NCBI GenBank assembly: GCA_023853785.1
Contig: JAJIRX010000612.1
Coordinates: 1-53,400, forward strand
Source of the DNA: Psilocybe azurescens
Taxonomy: Eukaryota; Basidiomycota; Agaricomycetes; Agaricales; Agrocybaceae
Length of the DNA stretch: 53,400 bases
Direction of reading: 5' to 3'
In this document: in pieces, positions 1-10,321 of the stretch
How positions within the stretch are numbered: position 1 is the stretch's first letter
Layout of the letters: the number at the start of each line of letters is the position of its first letter
Program-made: the position numbers and the translations under genes
Notes under the pieces: generated by a model
What the model was told of the DNA's origin: nothing
Database searches by the model: none
What the model saw: only the letters and a program-made list of their open reading frames with translations

Positions 1-67
1 CGTGCCGAGCAGTGCCAAAATTTCGGCTGCATCGCTATGTATTTAACTAATTTTATTATTTTCCATA

Positions 68-150
68 AGCCTTTGTGGCTCAGTTAGTTTATCCCGCTTG
101 CGCTCGGCATTCTCTGATGCCTGAGTTCAATTCTCGTTGGTATTTTTTTT
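68..150 (+). repeat. tRNA-like sequence, probable SINE head or tRNA pseudogene
   Basis: The stretch has a box A-like TGGCTCAGTTAG at 77-88, a box B-like GAGTTCAATTCTC at 123-135, tRNA-like spacing between them, and a run of T from 143 that could end Pol III transcription. The anticodon and T arms pair poorly, so a functional tRNA is unlikely. A tRNA-derived SINE promoter head or a decayed tRNA gene fits better. No SINE body or tail could be delimited, because the following sequence is the TCCA/TGGA cluster. Confidence 0.45.
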
Positions 151-171
151 CTATACTAGTATAAATTATAA

Positions 172-470
172 TAAAGGACATCCATTGGACTTCCATTGGA
201 ATTCCATTGGACTTGTCCACTGGAATTCCAATGGTCATGTCGGTGTGATTCCGATGGACTTCCATTGGACTTCTGTTGGTCCTGTCCGGTCATTTCCAGT
301 GGACAGTCCACCCGGACAGTCCATTGGACTTATAGTCTGGTCAGACATTCACCGGAATCTCACTGGAATCTCACCGGAAAATTTCAGCAGTCCTAGACCA
401 GAAAAATTGTCATTCTGAATATAGAAAGTCCAGGTCCGACCAGAGTCCAACCAAAAAATGGGGGCCGTGT
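172..470. repeat. Cluster of short TCCA/TGGA palindromic motifs
   Basis: Dense imperfect repeats of CCATTGGA, TCCACTGGA, TCCAGTGGA and CACCGGAAT/CACTGGAAT occur every 10-20 bases. The same vocabulary recurs at 5431-5500, around 3360-3500, around 48860-48900, and densely at 49176-49460. Open frames through it (such as 137-418 +) are consequences of the repeat and are not accepted as genes. Confidence 0.7.
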
Positions 471-479
471 AAAGACCTC

Positions 480-935
480 CTATTTACCACATTTGAATGA
501 ACATTCATTCTTGATAGAATGGAGCTGCATATGAAATATGTATTGAATGTATTTAAAAATTCTGCCAAAGCGGAGGCCGTACTGTTCTTTAATGGCTGGT
601 GGTGGAGGCTGTACAGCTAGTTAAACATACAAATTACATACCTATTTTACTACCTATTTACCGCATTTTTAATGAACATTCTTCTTGAAAGAATGGAGCT
701 GCATGCAAAATATGTATTGAATGTAATTAAAATTCTGCAAAAGCGGAGGCCGTATAGCTTGGAAACCACATAATTTTCTTACCTATTTTACTACCTATTT
801 ACTGCATTTTTGAATGAACATTTATTCTTGAAAGAACGGAGCTGCATATAAAATATGTACTGAATGTAATTTAAAATTCTGCAAAAGCGGAGACCATTCT
901 GTACTTCAATGCTTAATTGCAGTGTCCATGAAGCC
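480..935 (+). repeat. Three tandem copies of a 140-170 bp unit
   Basis: Units begin near 480, 652 and 794. Each contains TATTTACC(A/G)CATTTTT, GAATGAACATT, (A/G)GAGCTGCAT, AAATATGTA(T/C)TGAATGTA and AAGCGGAG(G/A)CC. The first copy is longer because of an extra segment around 580-630. Nothing coding is seen. The copies are clearly diverged, so this is not a recent expansion. Confidence 0.75.
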
Positions 936-1700
936 AGGAAACTGGATAAATTGCAGTGGACCTCTGGCTCTATTTCTTCCCCCAATTTTCCTACAATTGA
1001 ATCTAGATTAGTAAACCAACCATGGTAAAAGTATTAAAATAGGGATGAAAATATCCCATGGAATGGTCATTAGAATGGCAGTAGCCAGTGCCAAATTTGC
1101 TGCAAACCGGCTGCCAAAATCGAAAAATTTCCCCACAGGGCCAGTGTTTGGTGTATCAGGGATGGCCCACTTGACACTGTACCTCACATGAGAATTTTAG
1201 GCCCTCACTTGACACCGTGACAAGCACAAGATAATTGGCTTTTCAGTGAGTCTCTTTCAGGCCGTGTGACACATTAGATCATAAATAATTCAAAATTCCG
1301 GTATGGTGCGTCATTTGATCACTGTCCCATGTGATTTTGTAGTCCTAGAAAGCCTCTCTCAATAATTTTTACTCTCCAAGCAACTGTATACTTACTAGAT
1401 GTTAGCTGAATGAGAGGGTAAAAGAAAAAGAGTGATGTCAGATCCCGATTTCACTCTTTTAACTCATTTATTTCAGAGTTTGGTCTCTAGCATTCAATAT
1501 AAAATTTTAAATATTGGAATATCATGCATATGATCTGTTTCTATAAGTATGTAAGATATCAGATCAAACAGAGTTGTTTTTCCAGAGTCATAAATCAAAA
1601 GTTTTAATTCACAAAAAGATGGCTCCTTTCAAAATAGACTAGTGATAGTAGTGGTAAATTTCTCTACAAGTTTTTCTCACTCTGTAGAATTTGTTTGCTG
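936..1700. other. No gene recognised (AT-rich)
   Basis: The stretch has no convincing reading frame, RNA gene or repeat on either strand. Short minus-strand frames overlapping the triplicated repeat do not look coding. Confidence 0.5.
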
Positions 1701-1705
1701 CTGCT

Positions 1706-2360
1706 TTATTCTTTTTGTTGTAGGTTTGTGAATGCCATTAGATACTCTAGGTGGACCATCATCACCATCAGAGGTTGTCGACCTTGACAAGTAATAGTTC
1801 TGTCTTTTTCTGTCAATGGAATTGTTGATGGAAGCATGGTGCCATGAGTGTCAATGCCACTGAATGATCTAAATAATCTGTTAGTTAGAAATACTATTAA
1901 AGCCAAGTGTGCACACCAAAGTGAATTAGAACAAGAAGCAAAGTAATCTGCATATATAAAACTATATTCATATAATCCATATTTTGCTTGAAGTTCAAAT
2001 TGTGCACAAAGTCCTGCCTCTGCATCATCATCACAATGGAGAGGCTAGTGTAATTGTTGCAGTAGTAGGTATTTGCTCCAGATATTCCAAGATGATCTGC
2101 ATGAGAAGTATTTTCTTGGAGGTCCTTGTAGACTTTATGCAGAATCAGCCAGGCAGTCTCTGAGAGAATCATTGAATCCTGCAGAAATTATTAAATAAAA
2201 GTATAGAATTATTGAATTACACATGCTATACCTCTGCATCATCAAATAATACTTCAATCTCTTCAGAAGTGACTGCCTCCATTCCAGTATAAAATGTATA
2301 AGTATCTCCAGGAGCACCTCCCATAGGTGCATATGCACCCTTGGGAATCATTTTCCCTTG
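1706..2360 (-). pseudogene. Decayed multi-exon gene, function unknown
   Basis: On the minus strand, protein-like segments can be chained from about 2350 down to 1706. The first begins MIPKGAYAPMGGAPGDTY and ends at ...FDDAE. A GTATAG...TTTCTGCAG intron (about 2230-2176) joins it to DSMILSETAWLILHK and a conserved-looking YYCNNYT. A further segment reads GLCAQFELQAKYGLYEYSF, then LWCAHLALIVFLTN and HGTMLPST. The segments lie in different frames, so other introns or frameshifts must intervene. The amino-acid texture resembles uncharacterised multi-copy agaricomycete proteins, but I can name no family or function. No catalytic motif is visible. Confidence 0.4.
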
Positions 2361-3600
2361 TGAATAAGAGTTAAACTGAGATCCACAAGAGAGTGCTTTG
2401 ACTTTTGAAGTCTGGAATGGTGTGAGACAAGTCGCTTAAAAATATCATTTGAGAAAGCACTATAAATCCAAAAATCAAGCTGCAAAAAGCTTTAGTATCA
2501 AAATTTATTACAATACAATGAGGCTCACAACTGTTTCTGACCCTTCTTCAACTATTAAAAAGAGCTGCATGCCACAGTTGTGAAGAATATTGTCATTCCA
2601 TTCATACTTTTTAAGATTCAATTGGGATGGATGAAGGATGGGTTGGATGGTTTTAGCTCCAGGTTTAGAATGTGGTATCTATAAAATTGTTTAGTATTTT
2701 TATTTCCAGTAAATGGAAATGAATACTGGAATAGGTTCTATCTGATCTTCTGGATCTGCAAGTGACACACCACAGCCAATATACTTCTTCTCCAGTTTTT
2801 GAGGAGTGACAGCAATTTTTTTCATGCAGTGATATTCAGGATCAAGATGAGAACATTGACTACATTCTGCATTAAGGATCTGATTTACAAGTCAATAACA
2901 CGAATAAAAGATTATGAAGTTAAATACCATTTTGTTCTGCAAAATATGCTTAACTGCTTCATCTTTGAGCTTGCAAAAGCAATTGATCTTTCTAGAATAA
3001 TCCATAGACTGGAATTAAGCTTATTAAAGAAAGTTGGAACTATATTTTCAAGATATGGCTAAATGTTGTCATAAATCTGTTTTCTGTTGTTCTGTTCCTT
3101 AAAAACCAACCTAGTAAAATTTTAAAATATTAGTATATCAATTAGAAAATTTCTCCTCTTACATTATATTTCAAACTTTCCAAGCCATAAATCAACCATT
3201 GCTCCAAGGCCAGTTCAAAGTTTTCAAAGCTGAGTAGAAAAAATAGAGGAAGGATATGCTTTTTGAGGTATAATGTCTGGATTTTTTTAATAGCCTGTAT
3301 TAGGTCTTTGCTTTTTAAAATTTTGGCCCCTGATTCAAGGGCTTTTGTGTCCCCCACATATTCCGGCTGGAGTCCGCCGGAGTCTGCTGCGAATCTGTTA
3401 TTCCACAGTGGAATGAGAGCAAAAATATGGCACAAGGCCCTGCTATTTTATTTAATATCAATTCCAGCAGAATGGCGGATTCCGCAGCAGAATTGAATGG
3501 AATCTGTTTACAAAACGGAATACCCTGGAACGGAACCGAAAACGGAACCATAAATGGACTTAAAATTTGATATTATTTCTCGGCAATTCTCGGCAACAGT
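2361..3600. other. No gene recognised
   Basis: Only short frames occur here (87 aa at 2799-3062 +, 97 aa at 3142-3435 -), and they lack recognisable motifs. Between about 3360 and 3540 there are CCGGCTGGAGTCCGCCGGAG and TTCCACAGTGGAAT-type palindromic words related to the TCCA/TGGA clusters elsewhere. Confidence 0.4.
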
Positions 3601-3639
3601 GAACAATGTCACGTGCATGACTTTTGGTTACCACATCAG

Positions 3640-4345
3640 TCCGTTGGTTACTCCAACCACCCCACCTCTTCCTCCGACCACCACCACCCCGCTGCCACCA
3701 TTGTGCATGCCCTCACCACCTCGCCATTGTCAGTTGGAGCCAGGCACTCGCCAACCCAACCTGACATGCACATGCATCACGACACCACTGACCAATGACA
3801 GGTCCGTGTACGATGACGACGACTCCGGACATGTGTACACAGTATGACAACGGCTCCATATACAATGACAACGACACCAGACTGAGAGGGAACGAGGTGG
3901 AACAAGGGGAGGGGATGTGAGCAGGTAACAAGGCGACATGAACGTGGCTGCGACACCAGGTAAGTTGCGAACCCCACCCACTGCTGCCACTAACCCTCCC
4001 CCTCTTTCTCATATAGACCAATGGCGTACGCATACGTACCACACGTACCATGACACACGCAATATGTACAGTATGACAACGGTACATACGAAAGCGGACA
4101 TGACATGTAGGGATGACAACAACAACATGCAGGACGTGTACCATGACACGCAGGACATGTACCATGACACATACGACATGCACGGCAGCCACGACAATGA
4201 CACATACAACACGCATGGCGGCCACAACGACAACACACACAACACCGAGTACACCACCAACATATGGCACCCACGACAGCCACAAAGACAACAATGATGA
4301 CATGTACGACACACATGGTGGTCACGACAATGACACATATGACCA
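3640..4345. repeat. CAC/GACA-rich low-complexity block, left part
   Basis: Imperfect tandem words such as CCATGACACG, GACATGTAC and CACGACAATGACACATA recur through the block. It is much richer in C and G than its surroundings. Overlapping frames on both strands (such as 199 aa at 3713-4312 -) are low-complexity Cys/Val or Thr/His strings and are rejected as genes. A related block lies at 4930-5165 in direct orientation. For example, a word close to CACCAACNTANNGCACCCAC is present in both, so the foldback at 4343-4940 appears to be inserted within one repeat field. Confidence 0.65.
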
Positions 4346-4940
4346 CTGCTGGCACTGATTGCTGTATGTTGGACATACAGCAATTTATATACATGACTTA
4401 TGTAATAATTGATGTATGTATGGTATACAACAATTATGTTTAGAAATAATACAGATATCAGACATATATTGTGTTCAGTGGCTATGTGTTAAACAAATGC
4501 TATTTCTGTTTCTAAGCTGTAAGTAAATAAAATACCAAATAAACAGAATTTCTTTTCTTTGGCTGTTTGTCAAAGATACAGAATAGCTGTATATAATTAC
4601 TGTATGTTTTACATACAGATATGGTGTACATAATTGCTGTATATTATAAAAACATAACTTGTCTAAATAAAACTTACAGTTAAAGAACAGAACTTCTGTT
4701 AGTAAAACAAACTGAATTTGTGTATGTAATTACTGTATGTTGAACTTACACCGAAACATACAGTATTCAAAAACAGAAATAGCATTTGTTTAACACACAG
4801 CCACTGAACACAATATATGTCTGATATCTGTATTATTTCTAAACATAATTGTTGTATACCATACATACATCAATTATTACATAAGTCATGTATATAAATT
4901 GCTGTATGTCCAACATACAGCAATTGGCGCCAGCAGTGGA
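4343..4940. mobile_element. Foldback/MITE-like element with 155-bp near-perfect inverted repeats
   Basis: The arm at 4358-4512 is the reverse complement of 4771-4925 with one mismatch that I could find by eye (CTATGTG against CTGTGTG). Weaker complementarity extends outward to CCACTGCTGGC. Each terminus is itself a small palindrome (ATTGCTGTATG...CATACAGCAAT). The 258-bp loop has more copies of the TACTGTATGTT word and no ORF. This fits a non-autonomous inverted-repeat element of recent origin. The target duplication is unclear, and no transposase is nearby. Confidence 0.75.
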
Positions 4941-5165
4941 CATGCACAGCGGCCACGATGACAACACACACAACACTGAGTACGACACCAACGTACAGCA
5001 CCCACAATGGCCACAAAGACGACGATGACGACATGTACAACACCAAGTACGACAGCCATGCATGATGGCCACAACGGACACAACGGCCATAAGGATGATG
5101 ATGTGTACAGCAGATGCATACCACGCCCACCACGACAACAGCATGTATGACCAATATGACCACCT
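4930..5165. repeat. CAC/GACA-rich low-complexity block, right part
   Basis: This has the same composition and words as 3640-4345, in direct orientation: GACGACGATGACGACATGTAC, CACCCACAATGGCCACAAAG. It ends in a T-rich tract at about 5176-5220. No gene is supported. Confidence 0.6.
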
Positions 5166-5575
5166 GTCCACCCCTTTTTAAAATTTTTTTTTTCCTTTTT
5201 TTTCTTTTTTGTTCTCTCATTTTCTTTTACATTTATGTGTTTGTTTGTTCATTTAACCCAAGTATATACCTCCTGCCCATCTTTTTACTCTGTTATGTTT
5301 TTAATTTTAATTTTATTTTGTTACAATGGACTTTGCATGTAGATAATAATGTAGTATATAGTTATTAATATATTATATTGCACTCATGAATTTACACTAA
5401 GATTGATAGATTGAAATATTCTCGTTGGAATCCAGCTGGATTCTGTTCTATTCAAAGTTAAAGTTGGCACTCAATTGGAGTCCACCTGGACTCTATCAGC
5501 TCTTCCACCATAGGTCCCAATCATGGTATTTATTATTATTATTGCTGTTATTATCATGTATTTAGTTCTTTAAAT
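5166..5575. other. AT-rich spacer with two TCCA/TGGA palindromes
   Basis: No gene is seen. TCCAGCTGGA at 5431 and TCCACCTGGA at 5481 belong to the motif family of the dense clusters at 172-470 and 49176-49460. Confidence 0.45.
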
Positions 5576-5579
5576 AATA

Positions 5580-6162
5580 TAGATGCATGGACAAAATTTA
5601 ATAGGTCTGAATCCACAACAAATATATTAAAGTTTTTGCAGTCTGTTTATAAGACAAAAGAATTTTGCACTGAATACATATGTATTGACAAAGAATGTCA
5701 AGTGTTGCAAACAGCTGTTACCAATAGAAGTTGGGATGCTATGTGGAAAAAACATCAAGATTTATTGTGGACACTTACTATTATATTAATCACCAAGCCA
5801 ATGATTATCTTTGTTGAAAGTACTGCAATCCTTCTCTAGGTGATGGTTCAGCTCCAAATCTTGTAATTATTGCATATGATGATAATGGCAATGCATATGC
5901 CCAGAAAACCTTTAATACACAAGTGTGTGAACAATTAAATGCATGGCTGGGTGGTTTTGAATCTATACTTAAATGTATGACACCTGGCAATTTCAACTGG
6001 TTTCTACACACAATACTATTTTACCACACAAAACATATCATTGCAAAGCAGAAAAGAAAGGCAGAGTCTTCAGATAGTGATGATGAAAATGAAGAATTAG
6101 GATTAGATGAAGAGACTAGTGATTCTAGTGAAGCAGAGACCAGTGATTCTGACTCGGACTAA
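5580..6162 (+). pseudogene. CxC5/CxC6-like cysteine-cluster protein associated with KDZ transposons, C-terminal part
   Basis: The segment matches the C-terminal half of the fungal CxC proteins found with KDZ (Kyakuja-Dileera-Zisupton) DNA transposons. In order it has AWTKFNRSEST, NILKFLQSVY, EYICIDKECQVLQTAV, WDAMWKKH, RFIVDTYYYINH, NPSLGDGSAPNLVIIAYDD, CEQLNAWLGGFESILK, MTPGNFNWFLHTILFYHTKH and a Ser/Asp/Glu-rich acidic tail ending at a TAA at 6160-6162. The frame breaks between WKKHQ and RFIVD near 5757, consistent with one missing A. A TGA interrupts ...DYLC-KYC near 5810, where Arg is usual. The N-terminal half and the cysteine cluster are absent upstream, so this is a truncated relic. 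The family is a transposon passenger whose molecular role is unproven. Confidence 0.8.
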
Positions 6163-6365
6163 ATTGAATACAAGTATGTAAAAAACAAGTTAATTCACAT
6201 AGTAGATTATATAATTGGATTTCTGAAAAAATCACAACAGTATGGGCTGAACAAGACTTTTATAAAGTCTTTTTATTTAAAGTGATTTCAGAATCATTTA
6301 GTGCTAATATTTACTGATAATCTTGCAGAATCAGGCAGTACTTCTCACTCCCCACATATTCCCTA
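6163..6365. other. No gene recognised
   Basis: AT-rich sequence downstream of the CxC relic. No feature is seen. Confidence 0.4.
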
Positions 6366-6492
6366 GGACTAGAGGGATTGAGAAAGGGAGTAAAGGGAAT
6401 AGAGGGAATAGAGGGAATAGAGGGGATTGAAGAGGGAATGAAGAAATTGGAGAGGGAATGGAGGGGAATGATGGGGAATGATGGGAATAGAG
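6366..6492 (+). repeat. GGGAATAGA-type purine microsatellite
   Basis: A purine-rich strand with repeated AGAGGGAATAG, GAGGGAATG and GATGGGGAATG words. The antisense frame is a Leu/Ser/Tyr low-complexity string and is not a gene. Confidence 0.8.
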
Positions 6493-6594
6493 TTATTTAT
6501 AGCCAATACAGTAATAAAATGGAATTCGCACAGCTTGAAGCTGAGTAAAAACAATTTCCCACACCTTTAGGCTGAATATAAAAATAGATTTACA

Positions 6595-6725
6595 CAGTTA
6601 CCACTACTATCATACATCTACTATACACTGCTTATATAATCTACCCTTTGTCATACACCTACTATACACTGCTTATGTAATCTAACTTGTATCATACACC
6701 TACTGTACATTGCTTATATAAAACA
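6595..6725 (+). repeat. Three tandem copies of a roughly 46-bp unit
   Basis: ATCATACA(T/C)CTACT(A/G)TACA(C/T)TGCTTAT(A/G)TAA recurs three times, with CTACCCTTTG or CTAACTTGT spacers between copies. Confidence 0.75.
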
Positions 6726-6889
6726 AGACTGAGACTTTCATAGATGCAGTGCTTTCATATAAGGACTTGTGCAAAGTCACTTTTCCATAGAACCAGGCCT
6801 TGAGGATTGCTCCATAAATCAACTATTTCATAAAGTCTTGAGGTCTGAAATACTGTGAGCACCAGTTCAATATATTATTTTAATTTACC

Positions 6890-7480
6890 TTGACTACAGC
6901 CCTCCAGTCTTTATGGTGGTATATAGATGGCTGGACCAGGCACATTTCACACAAAATGTTAACAACACTTTGATAATATTGCTGACAATCCTCTTTCTAT
7001 AACATATTCAGTACAAAGTTTTGCTATTTATAATTCAAACTTACTGTAGCTTCCATGCAGTGGTTGAATGCAATCTGTAAAAATTTGGCCCAACTAGTGC
7101 ACTTCTGAGACCAGAAGTCAGGGTTGCTTTGTAAAAGCTTATTCTATTTTGCTTTACTGCAAGCCAGAATAGGAAGTCCATCAAACTCTTCAAAAGATAT
7201 TGGAGGTAGAAAAGTAGAAAGTTGTGAAAGATCTTGGGCATTGGAAATTCTCTGCCGCTTGTGTTCAGGAGAGTGAGGTTCAGAAGACAGAAGATTTAAG
7301 TCCTTGTTTAAAGGAGTTGCCAGATAATTCTCCTCCTCCTTCTCCTCCCTCCTTCTCCTCCTCTCTATCCTCTTCAGACAAGACATCAGTAAGATCTTCA
7401 AACAGATTGTGTTGGTGTTGCTATACTCCATTGGTTCCGAACTGCAAAAAAAAAACGAAAAAAAAAATCAGCTGTTCTTG
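6890..7480 (-). pseudogene. Possible remnant of an intron-containing gene, unknown function
   Basis: On the minus strand a T-rich tract ends in TTTTGCAG (acceptor-like, about 7444). It is followed by FEDLTDVLSEEDREEE in one frame and by SSEPHSPEHKRQRISNAQ and LSTFLPPISFEEFDGLPI in another. Beyond a TAA lie SNPDFWSQKCTSWAKFL and AFNHCMEA, before a GTAAGT donor near 7045. Splice-like signals and non-random composition suggest a real but decayed gene. I do not recognise the family. The antisense frame at 7224-7502 is judged a shadow. Confidence 0.3.
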
Positions 7481-7502
7481 TTCATATAACTACATTAAAT
7501 AA

Positions 7503-8765
7503 TACCTTGAGTTTGTCTATTTCTTTTTGGATTCTAGCAAGTTTTTGAAGTGCTGAGCTCTTCTGGTGATAATGATGCAACAATTGGACATTGAGAAAAG
7601 CCTAAATAATGATATCCAAAGGCAGGATAGATGTATCCATAGCAGTTGATTGAGTTAGCCACTCAGTAATGGCAATATACTCAAATTAGATCAGTCTACA
7701 ATACATATAATCTGAGGTTAAACATACATCTAATTCAGTCAAGGAATTTCTGAGTTCCATTTCCCATGGTTGGGTTGACCTGTAATGCTTGTTGTTGGTT
7801 CAGGCTGAGACTATGTCTCACAGATGGTGGCTAACTCCATTAGTCACCAGGTGAGTAAAGGTAATAGAATTTTAGTATTGATTCAAGCTTGTATTACTAG
7901 TCACTGTAGTAATACAATTTATTGTCAAATGATGAGCACAAGCTGAGGATGAGTGTAATAAACAACTAAGCAAGTAGTTGTCGAGCAATTAACTATTCTT
8001 CACACAGGAAGATTATCAAAAATGGCTGCTAGATTTCACTGAGGAGCCCTGGAGCTCTTTTTCCTACTGTTTATATACTTTTTTCTACTATTGTATTCTA
8101 TTGTTTACACTATTTCTATTTATGTAGATTCTCTTTTATTGATGAAGCCACAGCGCTTAAATATACTCTGTGTGTTTAATACTGATCCACTTCAGTTTAA
8201 TGATATTTTGATATTTCTTTTCTTTGGTAATTATCCGGATGGCCGCATCGAGACATATTTATTGTATAGGCACATCTTTGGTCCCTTTGTTGCCCTAGCT
8301 CACTGGGTATGTTTCTTTTCCTCTTTTGTATACGTGACATTTGGGTCTCACATTGTCAATCTACTCCACAGACCTGTGGCTCATTCTGTTCTGTCTGAGT
8401 GTCTGGAAAGAGGCACCAAGCCTAGCATCAAGGCCAGCAGAAAAAGAGACAGATGTTGCACAATAGGAGTCCAGGCAGTTGAAGAAGTCATGGTAGATGA
8501 GCAGAGATAACAGTAATTGATCTGAAATTGATATGTTTTCTGGTTTGTTGTTTGTCAATACCCTCCAGACCAAACTGGTCCCCCACTATACTATTCACTA
8601 CCTTGTGGGACCTCTTCCAGTGGATAGTCTATTATGAATTTATTTAAAACAGTTATTGTAGTTACATTAATTGACTGTACCAAGTTTCAGATGTTTTGGT
8701 GAATAATTGAGAGTACAGGAGCAAAATTTACTACTAGGCTATTGCAGGGGTATGGCCTGCCTGCA
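7503..8765. other. No gene confidently recognised; one 139-aa frame
   Basis: A 139-aa frame lies at 8091-8510 (+). It has a hydrophobic first half and a basic second half (KASRKRDRCC), and no family match that I recognise. Nothing else in the stretch looks coding. Confidence 0.3.
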
Positions 8766-8767
8766 TG

Positions 8768-9010
8768 GGTAAGGGTAAGGGTACTTGCAAGTACAGATAT
8801 ATGCAAGCATTTGCATACCAATGACCTTCAAAATGAGCCCAAGAACATAATTTTTGGCCCAGAAATGAATGAGATATAGCCAAATTTGTCAAAAATAGCG
8901 AATTTGGCTATATTTTATTCATTTCTGAGCCAATTTGGCTGTTCTTGAGCTTGTTTTGATGGTTAAACTTGTGAGAATCACAGGTACAGGTACCCACGGT
9001 ATGGTTACAG
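8768..9010. mobile_element. Foldback element, about 65-bp inner arms
   Basis: 8820-8890 (CAAAATGAGCCCAAGAACA...GAAATGAATGAGATATAGCC) is complementary to about 8900-8965 (GGCTATATTTTATTCATTTC...GTTCTTGAGCTTGTTTTGATGG). The left flank GGGTAAGGGTAAGGGTAC and the right flank GGTACAGGTACCC extend the pairing more weakly. There is no ORF inside. It looks like a diverged non-autonomous hairpin element. Confidence 0.6.
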
Positions 9011-9393
9011 ATAGGTGCCCAGATACCCCAGGCTTATCTGTGCCATGGCCTATAATCACTACTGCATCAAGATAAGAGAATCTGGGAATTACCAGATGCA
9101 GACATTTCAATCCATTGTGCTCCTCCATGCTATCTCTCACCTTCCAACTTCCACCACAACTTCATAATCACCATGGTGAACCTATCTACATCGACTACAA
9201 TTTGCCACACACCTACAGATAGGCATCACAAAATAACAATCATGCAGCCCATTTGCTGACAAATAGCCACATGACAATAGAATGAGGAAGCAGCAATGTG
9301 AGACAATTGATGAGGAAAGGCCCAGAGGGGTGGGTACCCCTTGCACTGCAACTGATTGCATCAGTCACAATGATAAAGGATTTCAAGTAGAAA

Positions 9394-9744
9394 ATGCAAT
9401 TTGCAATGACTAACAATTTCAAGAAAATAAGATATTTTGTGACAAATAAGGATTTTGAAAAGAACAAGAGATTTGCAAAGAATAAGGGTTTTAGAGAGAA
9501 TAAGAAGTTTGCAAAAAATAAGGATTTTTGGGAGAATAAGAGATTTGCAAAGAATAAGAATTTCAGGAAGAATAAGAGATTTGCAGAGAACTTGTTTGAC
9601 ATACTGATGAAATTCAGCAATGATAAGTGGTTCACAGAAAATAAGAATTTCATTTGCAAGTATTTAGGACATACAAGGATATTTTATTTATGTCCAACTG
9701 GGGCCCTCAAAGTCAAATCCATATACAGTCAAAATTATATATAA
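9394..9744 (+). repeat. Minisatellite read as a Lys/Asn/Phe-rich frame
   Basis: A 116-aa frame is open because of tandem 27-36 bp units around AAGAGATTTGCAAAGAATAAG (9430-9600). It encodes repeats of NKRFAKNKxFxENK. The antisense strand is also open for 139 aa. The repeat keeps its frame because the unit lengths are multiples of three. There is no start context, splice signal or conserved domain, so I treat it as a minisatellite, with an unlikely option of a repeat protein. Confidence 0.55.
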
Positions 9745-10040
9745 ATGTAAAGTCTGTTTGCCACAAAAATTAGGACATAAAGGTTACCTTTAACAGGCAT
9801 TTATAGATGCCAACAAGAAAGACTTTTATATACATTTTATGATCAGGAAAATGGTTGAAAAAACATAAACACATTTAATTAAAATTTTCAATCGTTTTTG
9901 GTCACCTTAAATAATCTGTTGCCAGCAGTGCCAGCAGTGATAATGTCACCATAGCTTTTAAGGCTATGATGGTTATACACCCTGTGGTTTGCCTGCAGTG
10001 TTACTGATGGCAGTACTTTCTAAATGGGAGAGATGCTCCC
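9745..10040. other. No gene recognised
   Basis: Intergenic sequence with no supported feature. Confidence 0.4.
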
Positions 10041-10049
10041 AGGACTAGT

Positions 10050-10316
10050 ACGGTTGGTTGGCAGGCAGACAAGTTGCAAGGGAGATAAAACATTGTAAAT
10101 GATGATTCCAGTGCGCCAGTGATATGAAAGCAAAAAAACCTTAATTTCTTACCCGTAGACTCAGTGTAAGATGCTGAAGCTCTGGAATCTTCAGTCGTAA
10201 GGTCGAGGCTGACCGTGACATGCATGAGAAAAGGAACACAATGTTGTGAAGCAGGTGAAAATCGGAATGAGAGTTTGGTTGAATTTGCTTAGTAACCACA
10301 ACCCTAACCCCAAAAT
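10050..10316 (+). pseudogene. Diverged copy of the 3' end of a BTB-type gene
   Basis: This stretch aligns, same sense, with the 3' end and downstream flank of the minus-strand BTB-type pseudogene (about 32450 down to 32279). Shared anchors include GGCAGGCAGA, GATGATGA...TGCGCCA, the closest block GCAGGTGAAAA(A)TCGGAA, CTTAGT and CCCTAAC. Identity is roughly 65-75% by eye. It lies directly upstream of LTR retrotransposon A. Before that insertion it abutted the 5' end of the BTB-type gene at 20247, so tandem BTB copies probably stood here. Confidence 0.5.
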
Positions 10317-10321
10317 GTGCG
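10317..10321 (+). repeat. Target-site duplication GTGCG, left copy
   Basis: GTGCG directly precedes the TGTGA terminus of the left LTR and is repeated at 20154-20158 directly after the TCACA end of the right LTR. Confidence 0.93.

Noticed and set aside
3713..4394. Overlapping frames of 119-199 aa on both strands
   Set aside because: They are low-complexity Cys/Val/His or Thr/Asp strings from the CAC repeat; several frames are open at once, as expected for such sequence.
8775..8795. Interstitial telomere-like GGGTAA repeats
   Set aside because: Only about two to three copies, and part of the outer arm of a foldback.
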